Assembly: GCA_019843655.1 (NCBI GenBank)
Contig: JACDQD010000003.1
Coordinates: 30,306,224 to 30,370,223, forward strand
Direction of reading: 5' to 3'
Length of the DNA stretch: 64,000 nt
Source of the DNA: Lethocerus indicus
Taxonomy: Eukaryota; Arthropoda; Insecta; Hemiptera; Belostomatidae
Position numbers and translations under genes: made by a program. Below are positions 1-14,695 of this stretch, piece after piece. A model generated the notes under the pieces. It made no database searches. It had not been told where the DNA came from and saw only the letters and a list, made by a program, of their open reading frames with translations. Every line of letters begins with the position of its first letter. Positions within the stretch are counted from its first letter, which is position 1.

Positions 1-2049
1 AACAACGCATCAATTTATCGCCGCGCACACCAATCAAACTGGAATTGAACAGGGAGAGCCGATCATCGATCGGCGTATATTAAGATCTACAACGGCCTTA
101 TTCGGTCCAAAGCCGGACGGGGGCCCACACATCGCCGATAGAAACGGCCACTTCCTCGTGTCGACTGTGTATGTGTTTACTCCCATATGCGGGTACAATC
201 ATTATTGTACGGTGCAGTAACTGTGCAGACAGGATTCCCTACCGCCGTGACCTACTGGCGAAAAGCGTGGATGCCGAAACTTATCTAGACAAAGCGGATC
301 ACGAGAACCGTCGCCGGTGAAGCATCATGTCAGCACACAGTGGTCGGCGCGGAATAACGCCACTGACCGGTCTCGCTTAAGGACAGACATGAGAGTGGAG
401 GTACCTCCATATGCCTGGTAGAGTTAGATTTTCGAGTGATTAGTTGTTTTCGCGCGATTAGTGCGATCTGCTTCAGCAGCACCACGTGTATTCCGCCATT
501 ATGTTTCTTCATTGCATCCCATCTGTAAGTATCCCATTGCATACTATAAGTGTTGTCCCATTTTAGCCCACCGATATTATCCCTTAAGCCAACATCTGCT
601 CTTAGATAAGTTAGGAATTATTACTTTTTAAACACCAAAAGAATTTCCTTAGAGTTTTCCAGAATATTTCTTCGATATACACGGACAGGATACAACCGAA
701 ATGCGTCCTTTCTAATATATACTATATAAGGAAAACAGAATAACCCTTTCTCTGCAAGGGTTGATAAAATTACCCAATTCACATGAAGGTCGGTAAACAT
801 TTTAGTTAAACTGAAGTACAAAACTTCTACTAACGTGAAACGATTAAACTGAACACTTCACTTGAGAAGTTTGGCGACTGCTGGGGTTGAACCCGGATGC
901 GGCCCCGAAGTCCATTCCGGTTTTTTTTTACCGAGAGGTTACAAGTTCATAAATTATTTATTTTTCTTCAAATACACGTAGAGTCTCGTAGAAAATATAC
1001 TAATGTTCCATACCGGCCCGCGGGTCTTTCTACATTTATATACACGAAATATTAGGTCTAAATATGCTCGGGAACATTGCAATAATAAAACCCCGAGAAG
1101 TTGCAACACTACTAGTTATCACGAGCGCCCACTCTCTCTCACATAACGTGTACGCCACTTTGTTTCACTGCACTGTTCACAATAATTGGTACCGGTCGGG
1201 TGTACACTTGAGGCGCTGTGGACAGTATACGACCGGCCGTTGGAGCTGTAGTAATAACACTGTTGAAAAACTCGCTCGAACTGGCTCATTCATAGTGTAA
1301 AATACAAGGTGCGGGACCGAATTGATTGTGCGTGTGAAGTTCATTCTCGGGTACACTATAATAATATGTTTGAGTATCTGTTTTGCGGGGAATGCGGGAG
1401 TTTAGAATACCGCCTTTTGTTGGCCCGGTTTCGGCCTTTCGTCGTCTTCAGTAGGCCTCTTTGTTTCGTATCTGTCATATCCTGTCTGCACGGTCACTGC
1501 TTCACTTTCACTGCCGTAATGGTAGAATATATCATTTCGTCCTTTTTAGATTCCCAATTCGCAGATTGGAAAACAAGAAAAAACATGATACGGCGGAGTG
1601 ACAACTGTTTATACGGTTCGTGAATTTTACCGGTCTTTAAGGTGAAGAAAACTACTGTATAAAAATTGTATAATAAAGTTTTTTGTAGATTCATTGTCGA
1701 GAGGTGCCCTGCAGCCGGTACCGCGGGTAAATTCCGCGAAATTGTCTTTCATATCGCCGCACCCCTCCCTCTCACAGATCTAGAATTCAAAGTATTTTGT
1801 TATTGCCGAGTAGAATTTTATTTTCTGGGCCGCCATTGGGGTGGCCCGACAATGAGGCGCGCGCGTTCTCCCGCTCTCGTGGAGCCGCGAGCAAAAAAAT
1901 CGGAAAGGAATTTTAGTGCCCGCAGCAGGTTGGGGGAGAGGGGCGGCGGCGGCGGTCATGAAGGAGGGGGTGGAACAAGGTAAAAGGAGGAGGGGGTATT
2001 TAAAATATTGGGCGTACCTCTATGACGAAGAGGAGTAGAGGAGAAGAGA
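1..2049. other. Intergenic, nothing recognised
   Basis: No reading frame here has a recognisable domain, and I see no splice-bounded exon. The sequence is AT-rich, with a GC- and purine-rich patch near 1850-2010 leading into the GA microsatellite. A GGTTCAACC-like tRNA B-box (minus strand, about 878-892) has no tRNA fold around it. Confidence 0.6.
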
Positions 2050-4019
<1,970 letters not shown>

Positions 4020-4915
4020 AATACAATAAATATATTGTCTGTCATATGTAACGATATTATTATAGTAGGTGCAATATCCTGTCTTCCTAGACAATGAATG
4101 TCCAGTTGGCTTCGACAACAGTATTATTCTAGTATGTCCTATGATCAATTACCATAGACAATGATATTCTAGTAGGTCCAATATACAGTCCGCCGGTACA
4201 CTGATGTTATTCTAATAGGTCCAATATACAGTCCGCAATAAGAATGATATTATTATGGTAGGTCTGATATGCAGTCTGTCGAAACAATGATGTCAGTCTA
4301 ATATGTTCAATATACAGTTCGCCGGTACACTGATGTTATTCTAGTAGGTCCAATATACAGTCCGCAGTAACAATGATGTTGTTCTAGTAGGTCCGATATA
4401 CAGTCAGCTGACACAACGGTACTAATCTAGTAGGTCCGATATACAGTCAGCTGACACAACGGTACTATTCTATTAGGTCCGATATACAGTCAGCTGACAC
4501 AACGGTACTATTCTATTAGGTCCGATATACAGTCAGCTGACACAACGGTACTATTCTATTAGGTCCGATATACAGTCAGCTGACACAACGGTACTATTCT
4601 ATTCAGCTGACACAACGGTCCGGTCCGATATACAGTCAGCTGACACAACGGTACTATTCTATTAGGTCCGATATACAGTCAGCTGACACAACGGTACTAT
4701 TCTATTAGGTCCGATATACAGTCAGCTGACACAACGGTACTATTCTATTAGGTCCGATATACAGTCAGCTGACACAACGGTACTATTCTATTAGGTCCGA
4801 TATACAGTCAGCTGACACAACGGTACTAATCTATTAGGTCCGATATACAGTCAGCTGACACAACGGTACTATTCTATTAGGTCCGATATACAGTAACAAT
4901 GATATTCTAGTAGGT
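4020..4915 (+). repeat. 43-bp tandem repeat array, left arm
   Basis: The unit is 43 bp and carries the landmarks AGGTCCGATATACAGTC, CAGCTGACACAACGG and TACTATTCTATT. Units from about 4385 to 4890 are nearly identical, roughly a dozen copies, with one scrambled copy near 4598-4625. Units from about 4020 to 4380 are diverged (for example CAATATACAGTCCGC variants). This gradient fits recent homogenisation of the inner part. The reverse complement of the diverged unit forms a second array at 5040-5815. Confidence 0.95.
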
Positions 4916-5039
4916 CCATTTAATCGGGAAATGAAGGTACAAAACCTCTGTAGAATATTAAGATTGAAATATTCTGGATCGAGAGTATCATTAACCGGGG
5001 CATTATTAGGTCTACTAAAATGATACAGAACCTGCTAAA
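4916..5039. other. Spacer between inverted arrays
   Basis: Unique sequence of about 125 bp separating the two inverted arrays. Its right part already contains degenerate unit fragments (TAGGTCTACTAAAATGATA). No coding capacity is seen. Confidence 0.7.
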
Positions 5040-5815
5040 ATAATATAATTGTAATTGCGGGCTGTATATGGGGACATAATAGAATAATATCGTATAGGCG
5101 CGGACTGTGTATTGGACCTACTGGTACTACAATAATACCGTTGTACTGTATATTGGACCTAATAGAGTAGTACCATTGTTACTGCGGACTGTAAATTGAA
5201 CATACTAGATTAATATCGTTGTACCGGCGGACTGTATATTGGACCTACTAGAATAATATGATTGTAACTGCGGACTGTATATTGGACCTACTAGAATAAT
5301 ACCATTGTGTTACCGGACTGTATATTGAATCTACCAGAATAATATCGTTGTTTCAGTGAAATGGATATTAAATCGGACTGTATATTGGACCTGCTAGAAT
5401 AAGATCGTTGTTTCGGCCGAATGGATATTGGACCTACTAGAACGATATTGTTACGGCGGACTGTGTATTACCTCTACTAGAATAATATCTTTTTTCAGTT
5501 AAATTGATATTAAATCGGACTGTATATTGTACCTGATATTTGGATAATATAATTGTTCCGGCGGAATACTAGGAGTATACCGTTATATATCCATGCACAT
5601 TGGATACTGGTATACTAGAGCAACATCATTACCCCTACTAGAATAATGTCATTGTTACGGTTGGCTGAGTATTTCCCCTAATGGAATAATATTGTTGTTG
5701 CAGTGAAATTGGTATTGGACCTACTACAATAATATCGTTGTTTCTGCCCAAACTATATCGGACCTATTAGAACAATATCATTGTTACGCCGGACTGTGTA
5801 TTGAACCTACTATGT
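5040..5815 (-). repeat. 43-bp tandem repeat array, right inverted arm
   Basis: Repeated blocks read GGACTGTATATTGGACCTAC followed by TAGAATAATATCGTTGT. This is the reverse complement of the diverged units at 4020-4380. Copies are imperfect and of unequal length. With the left array they form an inverted structure of about 1.8 kb that could fold into a long hairpin, like the terminal repeats of foldback transposons, which are built of short tandem subrepeats. No transposase frame lies inside, so any mobility would be non-autonomous. Confidence 0.9.
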
Positions 5816-6002
5816 TGTTGCTGTGGGCTGTTTTTATGCGGCCTACTGTAATAGAACCGGTATTTGATCAAATTCCAACTGGTAGAAGTTGTTGCATACT
5901 TTTGTTACTCAGAATAACCAAATTCCAGTGGTTCTATTGCGGTCGGTTTGCAAGTTGCAACGAGTGCGTTTTTTGGACGAAGGGCCGGAACCGGCCGGTT
6001 GG

Positions 6003-6052
6003 TCTCTCTCTCTCTCTCTGGGGCTGTGAGAAAAGAAAGAAGAGAGAGATAG

Positions 6053-6118
<66 letters not shown>

Positions 6119-6127
6119 TGAGAGAGA
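6003..6127. repeat. Compound microsatellite (CT)n, (GATA)n, (GA)n
   Basis: A CT run at 6003-6019, about six GATA units at about 6047-6071, then a GA run to about 6116 with a GTGTGAGAGAG tail. Confidence 0.95.
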
Positions 6128-7550
6128 ACCAATGTTAACCAATCGGCACTAACCTCATGTGTGATCTGTCCTTCATGTTTCACCCGGCCGGCAACTTTCA
6201 TTTGAATTCGCCCCCAAGCCCATTGCGTAATGATGGGAAAACGTTTATACGTTGGAAATTCGCGCGTTAATGCAGTTCGTTACACAGAATTGAACGAATT
6301 TCGGTTCAATGGCGTACATTTTAGTTTATTTAGAATATCAGTTCAAAATTGAAATGATTTCGGCTCGTCACAAAATTATTGTGTTAACACATTCTATCTA
6401 CACGCCGATACACCGCGAAAAAAGGTAGTAAATTATGACGAAGTTGAATAATATATCTATTAGCTTATTAATCAAAATTATCTAAGAAATGTCTACAAGA
6501 AAACAAGGTTTTCATTAAATGGGAAATTTATCTTTCCGTCATAAAATTAATATTAATATTATTTATATTTTTTTAATGAATATTTATTGATGATGTATTC
6601 ATCACCATCTATGTGTCCTTTGCGGCTTTTGGGAAAATGGAAATCATCCCCCAAGAATCTTCCTCGCTTTCAGCAAAACCCGCCTCCTTAACGCTCTGGA
6701 CATGAATATTATCGAATTACGGTATCGGTAGAACGGCAAAATGGTATTCGACTAGTCGGAATTGTATTTCAAAATAATTTTCAAATAATATCTGTTGCAG
6801 TGCCTCCGATTTCAACTGGTGGAGGATATTGCTTAAACAAATTCCATGTCACAGGTAAACCATAAAGTGACAGTTTATTGTATTTAACTGCGATAGTAGC
6901 GAACTCAGATGTGTAAAATTCAGCGTTCCTACTGGTTAATAGATTCCTAGAGATTAGAAATTTGGGTTTCACTAACTCCATACGCTCAAAGATTTAAGAT
7001 CTTATTTTGGTTTGTTTGTTTTTCGTATTTTTATAATTATGCTGTCGTTGATTAATAAAAGCAATTATGATGTTTTTTAAAAAAGATGATTCAAGCATAT
7101 CGAGTATGTAAAATTGGGCCAATTTTCTCCTTAGGTTCAATGCAGTGTTCGCTTTGAACGAAAAATTCGAGCACGAATTCCGAAACAGTGCGGTCCATAT
7201 TTGCACGCATCGAGGCACAGGCAAACGAACGAACGAACGAATCGATCTTTATATTATTTTTGTCTTTTATAATTTTTCTATGGGAAAATTCGTTTATGGA
7301 CAAAATTCGCAACGATAAAAACAAATTGAACAAGACATATTTCTTTAAATGTTTAATGTTAAATGCACTATCAACACGCAATAGTTGATTTTCTACGTTC
7401 ATATGCGGTACATACTTAGTATTTCCAGAACACTAATACAATGTTGGTTTTTGATTAATCTAACGTTCTAATGTTAGTTTAATTAAATATAAGGTAAGTT
7501 TAATTAAACAATATAGTAACGCACTAGACATACACAACTTAGTCTTTCTG
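6128..7550. other. Intergenic AT-rich spacer
   Basis: Nothing recognised. A short GAAC tetranucleotide run lies near 7217-7240. Confidence 0.55.
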
Positions 7551-7559
7551 ATGTCCAAA

Positions 7560-8035
7560 AGATGGCGCTGAATCCGACCTCCCGGCCTAAATCAAATATT
7601 TGTCTGTTTCTGATAGGTGGGTATTGTTTATTTCATGAAATGTAGTCAATTATGGAAGAGATACATTAAAATTTCAGATGTGTATAAATTTATGGCAGTT
7701 CGTATCGATTTTGCTTCGTCATCTCGCCCCATTGTTGGGACCTCACTCTCGCCTCTGTTGATCGCATCTAGTTGACCACATTGACCTATGAAAAATTGCT
7801 ATCCTCAACTAGGTTAAAATATTTTCTCTCGAACGATCCGGCTAATCGCCGGTTCAAAATGCATAAAATAAAATTGGATTTCGAATGCTATATAAGTTGG
7901 GCTTGCGTTTGAGTTAGGAAAGTTCTAGTCTGTATAATACTGTAACAGTCCTCGTTCGTATATTACCAAATTTTTTTATTACCGAACGGTATGCTACAAC
8001 CGTGACGTATACAAGGGACAGGACAGCGACAGGAT
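7560..8035. repeat. Dispersed repeat fragment, possibly LTR-like
   Basis: The block at 7804-7856 (AACTAGGTTAAAAT, then TTTCTCT, then a small hairpin and CCGGTTCA) recurs at 13655-13712, so a dispersed repeat is present. Just downstream, TATATAAG at about 7891 with TAGTCTG about 30 bp later resembles the U3/R junction of an LTR. Termini and target duplication could not be defined, so the LTR reading is tentative. Confidence 0.4.
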
Positions 8036-8835
8036 ATTAGTGAAATACTCGTCGGTAGTACAGTGCGATGTACCCGTGAGTACCACTGCGGGGGTACTCG
8101 TCAGCTGTGCGCTGAGGTACACATCAGTGAGGTACCGTGCCGGGATGAAGCATACTGACGTAAATCGGTTGACAATTTTACCGAATATTTCAGCGACATT
8201 GTCGTCATGTACAATAAAAGAAATTTTATTGTAACAAAAACTCTGTCTCAGGCTCAGGTTTTATGCAGGCAGTTATGAAAAGAATGGAACCTATTGGATC
8301 CGTTTTTATCTTCCCTTAACGGAATGCCGCGAAAGGGCGTTATAAATGTAAAACTGATTTTCCCCCGTAGGTATCGCTGTGCTTTGAAAAATCGATCGGG
8401 GGGAAAAATGTCTGGCTATCGGGGGATATTCGGGTCGGCCGGCCGGTAGGTACAACTTCGGGCGGCGATTTCTTTTTTCAAATTCCTTTTTGCGATTTTG
8501 TTTTTTCTTTTGCATTTTTTCGCAACGCCGGGCCCCCCCAGTGCATACAAGTACCCGAGGGGGGCATTATGTAAGGCCGCTGCCTTCGAGCTACATTCCT
8601 AAAATATTCGTCAGACCCCCCCCCCTTGCCCCTCTTCACCTCCCCTCTCCTCACCTCCTCTCGCTAACTCGGCTACAGAATTATTATAATTTGCCCTCGG
8701 TTTAGGAACCGAACACCGCCTCCCTACCTCCCTCCCACCCTTCATAGCGTATCTGGCAAACTTCCTCCAACCGTCATTTTTCGGTTATTTGGCGCGGAGA
8801 ATCGAATGAAAATAATTATAAATAAACGGGTTTAA

Positions 8836-8990
8836 AATACCTGTTCTGGAGTCTGCGAGGGGTTGGAATACCGTATATTTCGCGGGTTTCTGTCTCCTCT
8901 CGCCGGTTTGGTCTTTTGCTAGATCGGTTTCGGCCGCTCGCCATCTTCAGTAGCGGTGTTAGTCACTTAAGTCACTAGTCACTTTGTTAG
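8836..8990 (-). mobile_element. Family A repeat (Penelope-like terminal sequence)
   Basis: Starts with the tail block AATACCTGTTCTGG...GGGGTTGGAATACC, then TGTCTCCTCTCGCCGGTTTG, the hammerhead-like core on the minus strand (8915-8955, one A-to-G change in the CCGGT segment), and the GTGTTAGTCAC block. This is a single copy with no inverted partner. Confidence 0.8.
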
Positions 8991-9705
8991 TCAATTTTAT
9001 AGTCGATTCTCTCTTCTTCCACACAATTCATCATGACCTCAAACGTGCCGCCTGAAGATCAGTTAGCCCTCCTCCATCATCCATCCATGTTATTATAACG
9101 TATAAAAGGTCAAGGTAATAAATGAGGAGACAGTCGGACGACACTCTAGTTAGTTTTGACAAATTAAATTTCCGTGTTATGTATTATTCAGCGATTCTTC
9201 AGGCTTCATCGAAACCTTTCTTAGCTATATTATTATAATAATATATTTTTGTTGAGGGCGTTTGGGCGATGACGTGAACGGGATTTGTAGCGGAGTTTCC
9301 GAATCTGCCTGGATTGTCGTAGGCATGAGTCATTCAGCCGGAGGGGTATCTATTTTTGGCGTGTCCGTTCACCGGACGACCTCAGCGAAGGCTGGAGACC
9401 GACCGACTGTCCTTGGAATCATTGTAATTCAAACCGCGGACCTCTTCTAAATTTCCAAGCGAAATTATCATCCGGGACCCGGCAACGGCCGTCCCTTCGC
9501 TTTCCGCCCACCGCCCCCTTCCGCCGGCCACTGGAGAACTGGAGGCGCCCACCACCGATTGCGCCCACAATATAATGACACTCTAATGCAATAACCAAAA
9601 TGAAAAAATAACATTTTACGTCCGTTTTCAATTAACGCGAAACACAAATGTCCGGTGGCGGACCTAATTTTTCTTTACTAATTTCAACTGATTAAAACTC
9701 ATTAA

Positions 9706-9930
9706 TACCGTGAATTTCGTGTGTTTCTGTCTCCTCTCGCTAGTTTGGTTTTCTGCTAGACCGGTTTAGGTTGTTCGCCATCTTCAGCGTCGTGGTGCAC
9801 GTTCACTGGACGAACTTGAGTACATCCGCTCCTAATCTTTGAATCCCTTCCTAACCAGCGAGAGGAGACAGAAACACACGAAATCCACGGTATTACAACC
9901 CCCCGTCGCAGACCGCAAAACAGGTATTCT
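9706..9930. mobile_element. Family A inverted pair with 12-bp TSD
   Basis: The left arm (minus-sense, 9706-9793) contains the diverged core TAGACCGGTTTAGG. The right arm (plus-sense, 9853-9930) contains GCGAGAGGAGACAGAAACAC through the tail ACAGGTATTCT. AAAACTCATTAA at 9694-9705 is repeated at 9931-9942, a 12-bp target site duplication. The middle (9794-9852) holds a piece resembling the 70-bp satellite unit. A TSD of this length without matching TIR ends favours target-primed retroelement insertion over cut-and-paste transposition. Confidence 0.85.
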
Positions 9931-10857
9931 AAAACTCATTAAATTTGAGTGCACGCGATAGAATTCAGTCCGGCACTTTGATCCCGATCAACTAATCTAA
10001 CTGTCTAAATGTTATAATGAATTATAATGAGACGCCCGCTCGTTTGAAGCTTCATTATTATTAATTTTTCGGAACAATAAGGAATATGATGTATTACTGC
10101 GTTTGTAATAAGACATTTGGAGCCTAACCATTTATCACATTTACAATGTATATAATTCTCTATTATTATTATTATTATAAGGAACCGGATACCGCAATCA
10201 CGCCTTTACACTGGAGATGAGTGCATTCGCTTTCCTAACATACTCCAGGTAATAGTCCCATTTTCTAGGCGTCCAGGAAGTTAATTAAGATGCTTGTTTG
10301 TACTATTGCGGTATGTTCATTTGATAAAAGGAGCCCCTAAGGTGATGGCACTTTTTGACTCGAATTTCACGGATGAATAATTTTGGCCTAGAGCAAGATG
10401 TAGGTCTCGTTTAACGTTTAACCCCCGCCCTGGATGCTGACGATGTTGGAAGTCTTGGAAGTCCACGTTTATTGTTTATTTATTCTTTGTACAATCTACT
10501 ATTATATTTATAGGTACAATGATGTAGTGCCTTTTTTTGTTGGCGTGGCTGGCTCGATAAAAGAAATGGTGGCACTTTGGTAAGATGATCTCTTGGCCAG
10601 TGGCGTTTAAGCCGACGTGGAGGGGATAATGGATGGGTGAATGAAGAAAGAGACTGAACGAGTAAATTTGGACAATGAGGAAGGCCGGAATGGAATTTAA
10701 GGAACCGGGATTTTTACGTTGAGATCCATCGTGAATTGTTTGGTTAGAGACATAACCGGGCGGGAGCATTAAGGATGGCTCGAAGGACTGGAATTTCTTA
10801 GTGGTGACAACGGTTTTGCGCCTCCAACCGTTTTGCCTCTTATACTGTAATTTTCTA

Positions 10858-11435
10858 CTGTAGGTTCGTGATGTTTCTGTCTCCTCTCGCTGGTTTGGTC
10901 TTTTGCTAGACCGGTTTCGGCTGCTCGCCATCTTCAGTAGCGGTGTTAGTCACTGTTAGCACTTTGGATGTTTTTTGGGCATCCTCACTGCACTGTCACT
11001 TTCACATGTACTGTAGTGTTTGTCAGTTTGTCAGTCGTTTATATATATGTGTTCTGTTATTGTTATTGGGGAATTATGTTTGTCTTCGGATTTTGTTAAT
11101 CCGTTTTCTAAGTGTGAGTCAGATTGTCGGAAGGGGATGTGGTGGTTGGGCGGGTGTGATCCTTTAATAGGATTATAGGGATAAATATGGCGTCACTCTG
11201 GGAATTAATTTTCTCATTTATAATTTTGTTTCATGTACTACAGTACATATGAAAGTGACAATGCAGTGAGGATGCCCAAAAAACATCCAAAGTGCTAACA
11301 GTGACTAACACCACTACTGAAGATGGCGAGCAGCCGAAACCGGTCTAGCAAAAGACCAAACCAGCGAGAGGAGACAGAAGCATCACGAACCTACAGTATT
11401 CCAACCCCTCGCAGACCACAAAACAGGTATATTAA
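10858..11435. mobile_element. Family A inverted pair with 14-bp TSD
   Basis: The longest clean insertion. The left arm (10858-11010, minus-sense core) and right arm (about 11235-11435, plus-sense core at 11324-11360) are reverse complements over more than 150 bp. A roughly 220 bp centre extends the family sequence. ACTGTAATTTTCTA is present at 10844-10857 and again at 11436-11449. The structure is a head-to-head palindrome-like insertion with perfect flanking duplication. A 151-codon minus-strand frame crossing the left arm is not considered a gene. Confidence 0.9.
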
Positions 11436-11449
11436 ACTGTAATTTTCTA

Positions 11450-13400
11450 ATTACGATTGATCAGATTATGTTATATGATAATAACGGCTGTTGGTAGTGA
11501 ATGTGGAGACCCAGTGGTCCCAGAGAATGGAGTCCCGGGCTCGGGCGCATGTCCGTCCGGTCCCGGTTACCACCCATACGTCGGTTGTCGGCGTTTGGGA
11601 ACCTCTTAATCGGTTAGAATTCGGTGAAAAAGCGACCCGCAGTTTAGCGCCGGGACGCTAAACGGGTAGCGGACGGCAGCTAAAACGGCCGCTAAATGGC
11701 CGCCCAAACAGCCCTCTCTTTGCCACCGCCTCGCCATCTTAAAAATTCGTATATTTACCTAAGAAATCGCCCAATAGTCACTGCAAAAATACCGACTATG
11801 ATTTCGGGGATCAAACCCTGTGTCAGGAATGACATGAAGTGCAACCAAGATGATTCCATCCTGATCCTGATGTTAGTCAGTAATGAAATAAAAGTTACAC
11901 TTCAGTTTACAGAACAATTAATATAAGTTATTTTCGCGGAAAAAGAGATTATACTTTAAAAAAAACAGTGATTACCACTGAAGATTGCTGAGTGATTAAA
12001 TATTGAAAATTCGATCAAATTTAATCACGTGAAGGTACTTGGATTAATAAATACTATTTTTCATGAAATGTGTGTTGCATGACATTGTATTTAATTTGGT
12101 TTCGAATCTGGCGCGGATGCGAGGAAGAGACAGTTCAACAAAAAATAATTCAGTAACACAAAGAATGATAAAATGTCAGATTTTACCTCGACGATTTCGA
12201 AACACAACCCCCACAATAGGTAGCCTCTTTCATCACATCATGCCTACTGATTCCACGAAAGCAATGCAGTACAGTCGTCAGTATTCATACAAGCGCTATG
12301 GAATCATTCCTGAGTTATAATTCAGCCCGTCCTCGATATCACGTGTTGGGGGTGACAATATTCAGCGCTAAAATAAAAAAGATGTATTATTTTTAATTTA
12401 AAATATATTGAATATATAGAATATATATAGAATATATTCAATTTTAATAAATTGAAATTGAAATAGTGAAATTGATTCATTTCAGCGCCTCCATTTTTGT
12501 AGACAGTATCCTCTGTGTCGACTCTATTTCAGAGTAAATATTCTAGTTGAGCATTATCACAATCAACCCCTGTCTATTATTTCTTGAAACACGTTCTCCC
12601 ATTATATTTTATTGACTTTATTGTTCGGTTTTCGAATTATTTTGTTCAATTTATCTCTGGCGGCTGACCATTTAATTTAAACTTAGATTGCTTTTCCCAA
12701 ACTTCCATGAAAATACATTCTCTCTTATACTATGATACGTAATAAGGCAAACACGCCGTCTTCAATAATCTGAATATATTTGTCCGCTCTGATGTTTAGG
12801 TGATTATATGGTAAATATAGAAATTATATAACACTAAATAAGTTTAGGAAGTTGACACGCTCATTTGGTCCTACGCTGGACCGTTCCTTCTTCCATCTAT
12901 CGTCTCTAAAGTACTGTTACTAACGACTAATTGTTAGGTACGTTACCAGCTGAATATACGTTCCTACGGTTATAGCCTCTAACCGTGTTATACAATTCGT
13001 GATTTATTTAGTCACAATCGGTGATAACCAACTTCAAAACGGGTTAAATATTACATTTTTAATTAGAAATGTTCTACTACTCCCGGTATTCTCAATTTAG
13101 AATATTAATTATTATAATTACAGTAATTTAAGAGTAATTACAATAATATTATTGTTTTATTGAGCTGAACATATTCTCCTCAGGACATACTGCAGGGAAT
13201 CTGTCTCAATAACTGTAATCTTATTTTTCGAAGAAATATATGAAATGGCTATTGAAACTGAAACGTCCCTATTTCCGTTCAATTCATGTTTAACGCGATA
13301 ACTACTGTCGTTCGTACAGTTTGATTAACGGTTTCGAAAATGTGATCGTTGAAAAATTTATTACGGCGATACGAACGATTCGAGTCAGTAACGTTAGTTT
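11450..13400. other. Intergenic AT-rich spacer
   Basis: No gene recognised. A short AT palindromic cluster (AATATATAGAATATATA repeats) lies at about 12400-12460. Confidence 0.55.
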
Positions 13401-13404
13401 CAGC

Positions 13405-13745
13405 ACTGTCTACGAGATGGCGCTGTAGACCGCTTTAAGCTATATAAAAATTTATTGGATTGACATAATATCGCGTTTAGCTGTAGATAAACACTCGCAA
13501 AACTTTGATTAGAAAATATTGAGCGTAGAGAACAATTTGGAGCGAGGGTTGTTTTTGGGGGTGGATTTTTTTCACCTATGACCCACCTTAAATATGCATC
13601 ACTCTCGTTGCGGCCGAACTTCTTCAGCTAAACTGGGTAGTTAGCTACCACAATCGTCAACTAACTAGGTTAAAATAATTTCTCTTGTACGAGCTGGCTC
13701 TGAGCCGGTTCACAACTGACAAATAAAAATTAGATCGCTCACTGG
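13405..13745. repeat. Dispersed repeat, second copy of the 7.8 kb block
   Basis: Shares AACTAGGTTAAAATA, TTTCTCT and GAGCCGGTTCA (13655-13712) with 7804-7856. Both copies also have GATGGCGCTG near their upstream side (7561 and 13418). Divergence is high and the ends are undefined. Confidence 0.4.
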
Positions 13746-14464
13746 GTTCTGCGTTATTTACTAATTCTACAATACGCCATTGTTGTATTTATTATTTACT
13801 ACGGTATTTACTCATTTATGCCAGATATCTATCCATCAGAAGGTACACTCCTGTGGAGTGTTTGTAAACTACAATAAACATGGATTTATACAATATCAGT
13901 AGGTTCGGTGATGGCAATAATTTTATTGCCAATTCTGAAAGTTAATAATAGTGTAATAACACATTGGCCCCGTTTGTAATTTACTTGAATGGGATTCGTT
14001 AATCCCAGTTTTAAATTCCCAAATATCTTTAATTCATACAGTTATTTTCACTCGTATACGACAAAGAAGCGTCGAATTAAGAGCGGTTATGACCAATATT
14101 GTCTCAACCTGTAATTATAGTTGTATGCGTGTAACTCAACATAACTAGTTATACATAAACCTCTCTGATTTTGTGATGTATTTTATGCAAGTGACATTTG
14201 TTCACTCCGTGAATCTCCCAACACAACTCCCTGCCAGGTATTAACAGTTGAATAGTTCTATTATTGTGCCAAAACTTGGAAATATTTTGAAATCAATTTT
14301 AAATATGTTTTTCTGTATCCGAGCGTCTGGATTGCCGGCTTTTCAGGCATTATATTTTTAAGCTCCCCAGGCTTTACACTATTCTAATTAGTCGACTCTC
14401 CAAAATTAGTTTTACCGTACAATCGTCCTGAAACGAACAAATATATAATGTAATGCTGGTTTGT

Positions 14465-14695
14465 TAATTTCCTAGATCGGTTTCGGCTGTCCGCCGTCTT
14501 CAGTAGCGTGATAGTCACTTGGGCGCAGGGGTCATCCTGACAGTGCATGTGAAGTAAACGACAGCGGAGGCAGGATGCCTGCATTCGCAGTGCTACTGAA
14601 GACGGCGAGCAGCCGAAACCGGCGAGAGTGGGGCAGAAGAACGCGACATCTAAGTTATTCCAACCCGACCACATAATAGATATTTAATGTATAAT
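14465..14695. mobile_element. Family A inverted pair
   Basis: The left arm has CTAGATCGGTTTCGGCTG with GCCGTCTTCAGTAGC (minus-sense). The right arm has GCTACTGAAGACGGCGAGCA (plus-sense), followed directly by GCGAGAG. The segment between the two CCGG copies of the consensus (GTCTAGC...ACCAAA) has been lost, probably by recombination between them. No clear TSD was found. Confidence 0.75.

Noticed and set aside
10476..10931. 151-codon minus-strand open frame
   Set aside because: Its N-terminal third is family A repeat read through the core, the rest has no domain, and equivalent frames in other copies are disrupted.
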